Below, one piece after another: positions 47,001-55,374 of a stretch of 64,000 nucleotides of DNA. The notes under the pieces are model-generated. The model made no database searches. It saw only the letters and a list, made by a program, of their open reading frames with translations, and was not told the origin of the DNA. Both the position numbers and the translations under genes were made by a program. Position 1 is the first letter of the stretch. Every line of letters begins with the position of its first letter. Source of the DNA: Desulfuromonadales bacterium (GTDB lineage Bacteria; Desulfobacterota; Desulfuromonadia; Desulfuromonadales; JAHYIW01); the NCBI GenBank assembly GCA_029210745.1, contig JARGFI010000001.1, positions 1 to 64,000 on the forward strand, in the 5' to 3' direction.

Positions 47001-48806
47001 ATTCAACTACGGGCGGCGTTCGATCATCGGCATATATTTCTCGATCCGAACCCCGATCCTGCCAGCAGTTGGCGTGAGCGACAGCGACTCTTTCGGTTGC
47101 CGCGTTCCAGCTGGGAAGATTATTCCGCGGCCCTGATTTCTAAAGGTGGCGGGGTTTACCCCCGCCACGCCAAAGATATCCCCCTCTCTGCCGAGGTGCG
47201 ACACTGGTTGAATATTCGTCACGAATCGCTTGATGCCGACAGCCTGATCAGCAAGCTGCTCAGCGCAGAGGTCGATTTGCTCTGGAACGGCGGGATCGGA
47301 ACCTATGTCAAGGCAAGCGATGAAACGAATGACCTGGTTGGTGACCGCACCAACGATAATGTGCGCATCAATGCCTCCGAATTGCAGGCGAAAGTCATCG
47401 GCGAGGGGGGGAATCTGGGCATGACCCAGCGTGCGCGGGTTGAATATGCCCGTCACGGCGGAAGGATTAATACCGATGCTATCGACAATTCAGCCGGTGT
47501 TGATTGTTCCGACCATGAAGTCAATCTGAAGATTCTGATGCTGCAACCGACCGTGCATGCGCAGTTGGCCGACAGTGCCGAGCGTAACCGGGTGCTGGCC
47601 GACGTGACAGATATCGTTTGCGCCATGGTTTTGCGTAACAATTATCGTCAGAGCCTGGCGCTTTCGCTCGAACTGAAGCGATGCAGTGCCTATCCGGAGC
47701 GACATCTTGCCCTGGCCGAACGTCTGGACCGGGCCGGGGTGATGGATCGCAAGGGAGAGTCAATTCCGCCCGCCAAAGTGATCATGGCCCGTGACCGGCG
47801 GCGTTTCGAACGACCGGAACTCGCAATTCTGATGGCCTATGCAAAAATGCACCTTTTTCATACCCTGATCGACTCCGGCGTCCTTGATCAACCGGTGTAT
47901 CGACCGATCCTCGACAGTTACTTTCCGGCACCGATTCAGCAACGCTTTGCCAGCGAGTTTCCGCACCATCCCCTGTGTTGTGAGATTGTTGCCACCGTGT
48001 TGACAAATAATATAATCGATCAGGCCGGAAGTTCGATCATTTTTGATCTGATGCGTGAAACCGATGCCAGTGCATTCGATGTTGCCGAGCGTTATCTGCT
48101 TTTTGATGCAGTGATTAATGGAGATGAATTACGCGCCGCGATCTACGCCGGTGATTACCGGATGCCGGCGGAGCGTCAGCACGAAGTTCTGCTGCGTCTG
48201 GAACAACTCCTTTATGAACTCTGTCGCCGTACCCTGAATAACGGGGCGGTCTTGAATTATTCGACCGCTGAAATCGAACGGCAGAGCGCATTGCTGGCTG
48301 AATATGCCAAAAGTCTCGGTGGGGTCATCGCTGCGGATGATTGGGAAAATTACCGCGCCGAAGCTGAACGCCTGTGTGCTGAAGGTTTTTCTGATGAACA
48401 GGCCCGGGTGCTGGCGTGTCTGCCGCTGTTCGTTGATTTTATTGATGTTGCTGAGCTGGCAACGGCAGTTTCCTGTGATTTTTATACAGCGGCCAATATG
48501 GTCAATGAAATTACTCGGCGCTTTGCCCTTACCGAGATCGTGGCCCTGATCGCAAACCGCAAAGCTGATCGCTGGGAACAGCGGGCAGCAGAGTTGTTGA
48601 CGGATGATTTTCGTGCAACCCTCTATCAGTTATCGCGTCAGGTGATTACCAAAAACAACGGAAACCTGGATGCCTACTGCGCGCTCCGCCGCCGCAGCGA
48701 ACGCCACTATCTGCGCCTGCTGAAGGATGTGCGCACCGCACCGGCAGCAAATTTGCATCCTTTCACGGTTCTTCTGGCCGCTTTTCGATCGATTGTGATC
48801 GAATAA
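44061..48806 (+). CDS. Large NAD-dependent glutamate dehydrogenase (about 180 kDa class)
   Basis: 1581 aa; [58 protein letters not shown]...[27 protein letters not shown]. Confidence 0.92.
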   Translation: [1581 protein letters not shown]

Positions 48807-48917
48807 ACAGTACCCTGGCAGATGGCAAAAAAGTCTGGACAGTTTTCTGGTGGATGATATAGCTTTAGCGTTGCCGTTCACTGACAGTCATGACATTAAA
48901 TTCAACAGGTTGAGATT

Positions 48918-49715
48918 ATGAAGCCAAAGACGATTCTTGATTTACAGCGAATGAAAAGTGCCGGTGAAAAAATCACCGTCTTGACCGCCTACGATTATCC
49001 CTTCGCGCGGCTGCTCGACCAGGCCGGGATCGATGTTCTGCTGGTCGGCGATTCGCTCGGTTCGGTGGTGGCCGGGTACGATAATACCCTGCCGGTGACA
49101 ATGGAGGAGATGATCTATCACACCCGCGCGGTGGTGCGCGGTACGACCAATGCCCTGGTCGTCGCTGATATGCCGTTCATGTCCTATCAAGTTGACTGTG
49201 CCGCTGCCCGGCGCAATGCCGGACGGCTGATCAAGGAGGGTGGGGCCCAGGCGGTCAAGCTTGAAGGGGGGGCCACTATCGCCGCGACGATCGCCGCGCT
49301 GACCGCCATCGATATTCCGGTTGTCGGGCATATCGGTCTGACGCCGCAATCGATCCATCGCATGGGCGGCTATCGGGTGCAGGGGCGTGAAGATGTCCAG
49401 GCCGCACAGTTGCGCGCCGACGCCCGCGCGGTTGAGGACGCTGGCGCTTGTGCCATTGTCCTGGAAGGGATCCCGGCGGCGCTGGCTGCCGAAATCACCG
49501 CCGAATTGACGATTCCGACGATCGGCATCGGTGCTGGTGTCGCGTGCGACGGTCAGGTGCTGGTGATTCACGATATCCTCGGTCTGTGTGAAAAATACTC
49601 CCCGAAATTTGTCAAGCGCTACGCCGATGTTGCCGCCGTGATCAGTGAGAGCGCCCAGGCATATATCAACGATGTCAAACAGGGGACTTTCCCTGACGAC
49701 GAACACAGTTTTTAA
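48918..49715 (+). CDS. panB: 3-methyl-2-oxobutanoate hydroxymethyltransferase
   Basis: [52 protein letters not shown]. Confidence 0.95.
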   Translation: MKPKTILDLQRMKSAGEKITVLTAYDYPFARLLDQAGIDVLLVGDSLGSVVAGYDNTLPVTMEEMIYHTRAVVRGTTNALVVADMPFMSYQVDCAAARRNAGRLIKEGGAQAVKLEGGATIAATIAALTAIDIPVVGHIGLTPQSIHRMGGYRVQGREDVQAAQLRADARAVEDAGACAIVLEGIPAALAAEITAELTIPTIGIGAGVACDGQVLVIHDILGLCEKYSPKFVKRYADVAAVISESAQAYINDVKQGTFPDDEHSF

Positions 49716-49718
49716 ATC

Positions 49719-50594
49719 ATGACGACACCATCTCTTGAAACAATCGCGGACGCTGCTGCAATGCAGCAACGGTGCCTGGCCGCCCGGCGTGCCGGACAGA
49801 CCATTGCCTTTGTCCCGACCATGGGCTATCTCCACGAAGGGCATCTCAGCCTGCTGCGCTCCGGGCGAGAGCGCGGTGAGTTGCTGATCCTCTCGATCTT
49901 TGTCAACCCCACCCAGTTCGGACCGAATGAGGACTTGGCGAGCTATCCGCGCGATCTTGAACGGGATCTTGCCGTGGCCGCTGAAGCGGGAGTCGATCTG
50001 GTCTTTTTGCCGACTCCGGAGATAATGTATCCGCCACATTACGCCACCTATGTCACTGTCGAGGGGGTGACCGAGGGGCTGTGCGGGGCGAACCGTCCGG
50101 GGCATTTTCGCGGGGTCACAACGGTTGTGTGTAAACTCTTTAATATTGTTCAGCCGGATGTCGCCCTGTTCGGGCAGAAGGACTTTCAGCAACTGGCGGT
50201 GATCCGGCGCATGACCAGCGATCTGAATCTGCCGGTGGAGATTGTCGGGCTGCCGATCATTCGCGAGGCGGATGGTCTGGCGATGAGTTCGCGCAACGTC
50301 TACCTGTCTGCCCGTGAGCGGCAGCAGGCGCTGGCATTGAGCGATGCCCTGCACCTTGCCTCAACCGCAGTGCAACAGGGGGAAATGAACGTGCAGGCGC
50401 TGCTTGCTCTGGCAACCAGACGGATTGAGCAGGAACCGCTTGCGGTGATCGATTATATTGAAATCCGTGATGCGCTCACCCTGCAACCGCTTCAAAAAAT
50501 CGATCAAGCCGGTGCCGAGGCGGTGCTGCTGCTGGCGGTCAAATTCGGGAAAACACGGTTGCTTGACAATCACTATCTGACGCAACCGTTCTAG
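49719..50594 (+). CDS. panC: Pantothenate synthetase
   Basis: VPTMGYLHEGHLSLLR, FVNPTQFGPNEDLASYPRDLERD, FGQKDFQQLAVIRRM. Confidence 0.95.
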   Translation: MTTPSLETIADAAAMQQRCLAARRAGQTIAFVPTMGYLHEGHLSLLRSGRERGELLILSIFVNPTQFGPNEDLASYPRDLERDLAVAAEAGVDLVFLPTPEIMYPPHYATYVTVEGVTEGLCGANRPGHFRGVTTVVCKLFNIVQPDVALFGQKDFQQLAVIRRMTSDLNLPVEIVGLPIIREADGLAMSSRNVYLSARERQQALALSDALHLASTAVQQGEMNVQALLALATRRIEQEPLAVIDYIEIRDALTLQPLQKIDQAGAEAVLLLAVKFGKTRLLDNHYLTQPF

Positions 50595-50611
50595 GCGGGG
50601 AGGGGACCGCC

Positions 50612-51892
50612 ATGGAACACCTCTATCAAGCGCGGATCGTTTACAGCCCTGGCGTTGCACCGATCAATGATGGGGCGCTGGTGTCACATGATGGCCGCCT
50701 GGTCGCCGTCGGGGCCCGTTCCGCCTTGCGCAAGGATTATCCCGCAGCGCGGATCACCGACTTTGGCGACGCCATCATCCTCCCGCCACTGGTTAATGCC
50801 CATACCCACCTCGAACTGACACTTTTCCCTGAATGGGTGCGTCTGTTTAATGAAAAAGGCACCTCACCGACTTTTGTTGACTGGATGTTGCGCATGGTGC
50901 GCGTCAAGCGCCAGATTGCACATGAGGCGTTCGCGCCAGCGGTAGCAACCGGCCTGCGCGCGTCGCTGCAATCGGGCGTTGGTGCCATCGGTGACATCTT
51001 GTCGTCCTTTTGGGCTCGCTCAGCCTATCTTGACACCCCCATGCTGGGGCGCGTCTTTTTTGAAATCCTCGGTCGCGATCCGGCGCGTAACCATCAGCTA
51101 TTGTCCTCCGTAACAGCGCTCCTTGATGCGCACTATGGGGCGTTATTGCCAGCCTTATCCCCTCACGCCCCCTATACGATCAGCGCTGAATTTCTTGCCA
51201 ACGTGATGACGTTGGCGACCGAGAAAAAGTTACCCCTGGCGATCCATCTTGCGGAGTCGAGCGCTGAGGTCGAATTTTTGCAGACGGCAACCGGGCCGCT
51301 GATCGATAAATTTTATCCCTTTGTCGGCTGGCGCGATACCATGCCAATCGCCACCGGAAAAACACCGTTGACCTGGCTGACATCATGTGGTCAACTCTCC
51401 TCCCGGACGTTGCTGATTCATGCCGTGCAGGTTACGGCGGCGGATATCCAGGCCATCGCCGCCGCCCGCGCCAGCGTGGTTCTTTGCCCCCGCTCGAATC
51501 ATCGGCTGCACGTCGGTAAAGCGCCAGCGGGCGCCATGCACCGGGCCGGGATCAGACTGGCGCTCGGCACGGACAGTCTGGCCAGTAACGACAGTCTTTC
51601 GATCTGGGATGAACTCGCTTTTGCGCGCACCTGGTTCAACGGCGAACTCGATCCCCCCGCGCTGCTCGCCATGGCCACCATCAATGGTGCGATGGCCCTC
51701 GGCCTGGATGGCGAACTGGGGCGGCTGGCAGCAGGGTGGGGCAGTCACTTTCAGGTCTTGCGTCCGGCGGCGTTACCCCGCTTGTCCGAAGTGGAAGATT
51801 TTTTAACCGCGCCGGGGCGTGACGCTGAAGTCAAGGCGCTTTATCTGCACGGGTGTAATCAACTTACAGAACAAGGTAGTATTTCACGATGA
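50612..51892 (+). CDS. Amidohydrolase-family deaminase (possibly aminofutalosine/SAH deaminase-like)
   Basis: PPLVNAHTHLELT, LSPHAPYTIS, IHLAESSAEVEFL, LGTDSLASNDSLS metal-binding motifs. Confidence 0.75.
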   Translation: MEHLYQARIVYSPGVAPINDGALVSHDGRLVAVGARSALRKDYPAARITDFGDAIILPPLVNAHTHLELTLFPEWVRLFNEKGTSPTFVDWMLRMVRVKRQIAHEAFAPAVATGLRASLQSGVGAIGDILSSFWARSAYLDTPMLGRVFFEILGRDPARNHQLLSSVTALLDAHYGALLPALSPHAPYTISAEFLANVMTLATEKKLPLAIHLAESSAEVEFLQTATGPLIDKFYPFVGWRDTMPIATGKTPLTWLTSCGQLSSRTLLIHAVQVTAADIQAIAAARASVVLCPRSNHRLHVGKAPAGAMHRAGIRLALGTDSLASNDSLSIWDELAFARTWFNGELDPPALLAMATINGAMALGLDGELGRLAAGWGSHFQVLRPAALPRLSEVEDFLTAPGRDAEVKALYLHGCNQLTEQGSISR

Positions 51893-52335
51893 TGGAAGAA
51901 TACGGCACGGTCGTCGAACTCAAAGATGCCGGGGTGGCCACGATTCTTTGTTGCCGCAGCAGCATGTGTGAACATTGCGCCGCGGCGGAAGCCTGTCACT
52001 CTGGCAACGATAAACAAACCATGCTCGTCGATGCCATTAACCCCCTCGGTGCCACCGTCGGTCAACGGGTCAGGCTCGCGGTCGATACCAGCAGTTTTCT
52101 GCGCTCGTCATTTATCCTTTATATTGTCCCGCTGATCGCCCTGGTGATCGGTGCGGCGAGTGGAGAGATGCTCGGTCGTTTGTTGCACCTGAACGCCGAT
52201 CCGAATCTGCTCGCCGCTCTGTTCGGTACGGTTTTTCTGGTCGGGTCGCTGCTTTTTATCAAGTTTGCCGGAAAAATCTTGTCGAACGAGCGTTACATGC
52301 CACGCATCACTGCGATCATTGAGGAAGAAAATTAG
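51889..52335 (+). CDS. RseC/SoxR-reducing family protein
   Basis: CCRSSMCEHCAAAEACHSG cysteine cluster followed by two TM segments. Confidence 0.85.
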   Translation: MMEEYGTVVELKDAGVATILCCRSSMCEHCAAAEACHSGNDKQTMLVDAINPLGATVGQRVRLAVDTSSFLRSSFILYIVPLIALVIGAASGEMLGRLLHLNADPNLLAALFGTVFLVGSLLFIKFAGKILSNERYMPRITAIIEEEN

Positions 52336-52338
52336 TTT

Positions 52339-52797
52339 ATGGGGATCAAGATTATTGCCAACAATAAAAAAGCCTACCACGACTACTTCATCGAAGATAC
52401 CTGGGAGGCGGGGCTGGTGCTGACCGGGACGGAGATCAAATCGATCCGCGACGGCAAAGTCAGTCTCAAGGAATCGTTCTGTCGCATCCGCAACGGTGAG
52501 GCTTTTATCGACAATATGAATATCAGCGTCTACGAACAGGGAAATCGTTTCAACCACGACCCGACCCGTTCACGTAAACTGCTGCTGCATCGCCTCGAAA
52601 TCGAAAAAATATCGAAGCGGGTGGAAGAGCGCGGTTATACCCTGATTGCCACCAAACTTTATCTCAAGGGTGGCCGTGCCAAGGTTGAAGTTGGCGTCGG
52701 CAAGGGGAAACATCTTTATGACAAACGCGAAACGCTTAAGCGTCAACAGGCGAATCGCGAGTCAGAGCGGGCGATTCGCGAACATCGTGATGGTTGA
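52339..52797 (+). CDS. smpB: SsrA-binding protein SmpB
   Basis: [43 protein letters not shown]; adjacent to tmRNA. Confidence 0.95.
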   Translation: MGIKIIANNKKAYHDYFIEDTWEAGLVLTGTEIKSIRDGKVSLKESFCRIRNGEAFIDNMNISVYEQGNRFNHDPTRSRKLLLHRLEIEKISKRVEERGYTLIATKLYLKGGRAKVEVGVGKGKHLYDKRETLKRQQANRESERAIREHRDG

Positions 52798-52915
52798 AGT
52801 AAATTCTCGATTATTGCGCTAAATACTCGGAATTCAGTTATTTTGTTTATTTTCTTTGGCGTTTGTGCCATACTTCATCTGTATCGAAAAATTAAAGCAA
52901 GTTCTTTGAGAATAT

Positions 52916-53267
52916 GGGGGTGACCTGGTTTCGACGGGGATTGGAAGCGCAAGTGGCATGCCGGAGTGGGCTGGCTCCGTAACTAAGCCCATCATGTATA
53001 AACGCCGATACTGACGTTCAATACGCACTGGCAGCTTAATTGCTGTCACGTTTTTTGTTCCATCGCTCATGTGGAGCTTGAAACGTTAATTTAGTGAGCT
53101 AGTCTCGATATCTGTTCGCGGTGGCGAGGCGAAACCTTAGCGAAATCGCCCGAAGGGAATCCTGTTCGTGGGAGTTCTCAGGGTTAAATTTAAAACACGG
53201 ACTACGCATGTAGAAGCTTGATGTGAAAAATTTTCGGACGCGGGTTCGATTCCCGCCACCTCCACCA
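52916..53267 (+). ncRNA. ssrA: tmRNA (SsrA); predicted tag ADTDVQYALAA encoded at 53004-53039
   Basis: GGGGGTGACCTGGTTTCGACGGGGATT 5' end; ...GGACGCGGGTTCGATTCCCGCCACCTCCACCA 3' end pairing GGGGGUG/CACCUCC; tag ORF GCC GAT ACT GAC GTT CAA TAC GCA CTG GCA GCT TAA. Confidence 0.95.
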
Positions 53268-53271
53268 TTTA

Positions 53272-53327
53272 AAAAAGACAGACCCGTCCACTAACCGCGT
53301 CCGGTTGGTGGACGGGTCTGTCTTTTT
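53272..53327 (+). terminator. Strong hairpin terminator of tmRNA (20-bp perfect stem)
   Basis: AAAAAGACAGACCCGTCCAC ... GTGGACGGGTCTGTCTTTTT. Confidence 0.92.
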
Positions 53328-53336
53328 CTGTGTATT

Positions 53337-53765
53337 GTCAGCGACTTACGTCGCTATTAGAGTGTCGGCGCTATCGCCATAATCACTCCCTTTTCGGGAC
53401 TACGGCTTGCGAAGCAAACGGAGCGCGAGCCTTTAGGCGAGTCCCGCAGGGATGCCACCGCGTTAGCGGGGCACAAATCCGTCATACCTCGCTTCTCTTT
53501 CGCCTCAAAATTCTCCGCATTCTTACCCCCATTCTCCGGACCTCGTCCGGTGTCCTGCATTTTTTTCTGCAACAGCTGTTCGGCGGCATCAAAGGCAAAC
53601 TGGTTGATACTTTTCATGATTTAAGTCAAACAGGTCGTTGATGTCCATGGTTGGTTGCTCCTCGTTGTGGGTTCTGCCCTTACTTACCGGAGAGACGGAG
53701 ACAAAAACGCAAGACAGCAGATTTGGACGTCCGTCAGGACGCCCGAAGGGTGAGCGCCAGGGATG
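53337..53765. repeat. Cluster of short stem-loops between tmRNA and the defence island
   Basis: AGCGACTTACGTCGCT, GGCGCTATCGCC, GCTTGCGAAGC, GCCTTTAGGC, CCGCGTTAGCGG, CCGGACCTCGTCCGG, GTCCGTCAGGAC read directly. Confidence 0.5.
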
Positions 53766-53976
53766 GTGCGAATCAAAGTGTCGGGCGTCGGCTGAATTTT
53801 TTTCGTGCTGGTTTTCTGGGGCTTGCTTACCGGATGGTCGCGGGATGTGTCGGTGAAAATCGGAAAAAATCCCGCAACTGACCCAGGTTTCCCGTTTTCT
53901 TCTTGTCTTTATGGGTGGCCAGGGTTATCTTTCTTTATCAATTTTTCACTACGAATCTCTTCCGAACGGTGAGGTC

Positions 53977-54189
53977 ATGGATAAAATCGACAAATGGCTG
54001 ACCATTGATGAACTGGCGGCTTACATCAAGATGAGCCGGACCAAGCTCTACGGCATGGCCCAGCGCGGCGAAATCCCCGCCTCCAAGATCGGCACCCAAT
54101 GGCGTTTCGACCGGGAGGAGATCGATCAGTGGATGAAGGCGCACGCGACCGGAAATGTCGGGGCCGACAATAAGGACAAGAAGCAATGA
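53977..54189 (+). CDS. Excisionase/MerR-type helix-turn-helix DNA-binding protein
   Basis: DKWLTIDELAAYIKMSRTKLYGMAQRGEIPASKIGTQWRFDREEIDQWMKAH; the ORF opens at 53911 but ATG 53977 is preferred. Confidence 0.85.
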   Translation: MDKIDKWLTIDELAAYIKMSRTKLYGMAQRGEIPASKIGTQWRFDREEIDQWMKAHATGNVGADNKDKKQ

Positions 54190-54263
54190 ACGGTGAAACC
54201 CGCAGCCAACTGGCCCACTTTATCCGCTCCATCCGCGACCGGCTCCGGGAGGTCATGGCATGA
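54186..54263 (+). pseudogene. Truncated type I R-M methylase (hsdM) N-terminal stub
   Basis: MNGETRSQLAHFIRSIRDRLREVMA*, resembling the start of HsdM proteins (MN..TR.QLA.FIWSIADLLRG); ATGA overlaps at both ends. Confidence 0.55.
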
Positions 54264-55276
54264 GCACGCCGGACCGGGGAGAGCTGATCGTTTACCGTAC
54301 CGAGGATGGCCAGGCGGAAGTCCAGCTGCAAACCCTGGACGGCTCCGTCTGGCTGAATCAGGGCGAGATGGCCGAGCTGTTCGATACCACGAAGCAGAAC
54401 GTCAGCCTGCACATCAAGAACATCCTCAAGGAAGGGGAGCTGCCGGAGGATTCAGTTGTCAAGGAATACTTGACAACTGCCGAGGACGGAAAGCGTTACC
54501 AGACCAAGCATTACAATCTGCACATGATCCTGGCGGTGGGCTACCGGGTACGGTCACCGCGCGGCACCCAGTTTCGCCAGTGGGCTACCGCCCATCTGGC
54601 CGAATATCTGGTCAAGGGCTTCGTCATGGACGACGAGCGGCTCAAGAATCCCGGCGGCTGGGACTACTTCGACGAGCTGCTGGCCCGCATCCGCGAAATC
54701 CGCGCCTCCGAGAAGCGTTTCTACCAGAAGGTGCGCGACCTTTTTGCCCTCAGTTCTGATTACCGTTCCGACGACCGCGCTGCCCAGCTCTTTTTTGCCG
54801 AAACCCAGAACAAGCTGCTCTTCGCCGTCACCGGCCAGACCGCCGCCGAGATCGTCGTCTCCCGTGCCGACCCGGGCGCCCCCAACATGGCGCTTACCAA
54901 CTGGAGCGGCTCGCGGGTACGCAAGCACGACGTGATCGTGGCCAAGAACTACCTCTCCGCCGACGAGGTGGACACCCTCAACCGGCTGGTGGTCATCTTC
55001 CTGGAGCAGGCCGAATTGCGGGTGAAGGAGCGCAAGCAACTCACCCTCGACTACTGGCGGCAGAATGTGGACCGCCTTCTGGACTTCAACGAAAAGGCCG
55101 TGCTCACCCATGTCGGCAGTGTCTCGCGCGAGGCCATGGAGCGCATCGCCCGCGAACGCTTTGACGCCTTCGACGAAAACCGCCGCAGCGCCGAGGCTAG
55201 GCAGGCCGATGCCGAGGAGATCGAGGAGCTTGCGCGGATCGAAAAGCAGCTTGAACACAAAAAGGGGGAGCAATGA
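54260..55276 (+). CDS. RhuM family protein
   Basis: GELIVYRTEDGQAEVQLQTLDGSVWLNQGEMAELFDTTKQNVSLHIKNILKEGEL...YNLHMILAVGYRVRSPRGTQFRQWA. Confidence 0.9.
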   Translation: MSTPDRGELIVYRTEDGQAEVQLQTLDGSVWLNQGEMAELFDTTKQNVSLHIKNILKEGELPEDSVVKEYLTTAEDGKRYQTKHYNLHMILAVGYRVRSPRGTQFRQWATAHLAEYLVKGFVMDDERLKNPGGWDYFDELLARIREIRASEKRFYQKVRDLFALSSDYRSDDRAAQLFFAETQNKLLFAVTGQTAAEIVVSRADPGAPNMALTNWSGSRVRKHDVIVAKNYLSADEVDTLNRLVVIFLEQAELRVKERKQLTLDYWRQNVDRLLDFNEKAVLTHVGSVSREAMERIARERFDAFDENRRSAEARQADAEEIEELARIEKQLEHKKGEQ

Positions 55277-55374
55277 ACTGCAAGCCTTACCCGGAATATG
55301 AAGAGATCGATCAGTGGATGAACAAAAAAACGAACGCATCGAGCAATCGAAAAACGGGGGATCAACATGCCTGA
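55273..55374 (+). pseudogene. hsdS N-terminal stub fused in frame to the 3' end of a second HTH gene
   Basis: MNCKPYPEYEEIDQWMNKKTNASSNRKTGDQHA*: MNCKPYPEY resembles HsdS starts; EEIDQWM matches the tail of the upstream HTH protein (REEIDQWMKAH). Confidence 0.55.

Noticed and set aside
44061-48806. Very large ORF considered as a novel giant protein
   Set aside because: It matches the known large NAD-dependent glutamate dehydrogenase class throughout its catalytic region.
48942-50354. 470-aa minus-strand ORF over panB/panC; likewise 3767-4762(-), 5458-6570(-), 8584-9786(-), 60928-62187(-) and 62239-63852(-)
   Set aside because: These are antisense shadows of strongly supported coding genes in high-GC sequence; the translations are low-complexity (Q/R/D/G rich) with no family resemblance.
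53357-53617. 86-aa minus-strand ORF between tmRNA and the island
   Set aside because: Half of it translates through short hairpin repeats; no recognisable domain. Treated as repeat rather than a gene, although MKSINQFAFDAAEQLLQKKM could be a real start.
53790-53900. Cobalamin-riboswitch-like fragment (GGTGAAAATCGGAAAAAATCCCGCAACTGACCC)
   Set aside because: Lacks the full B12-box and has no cobalamin-related gene downstream.
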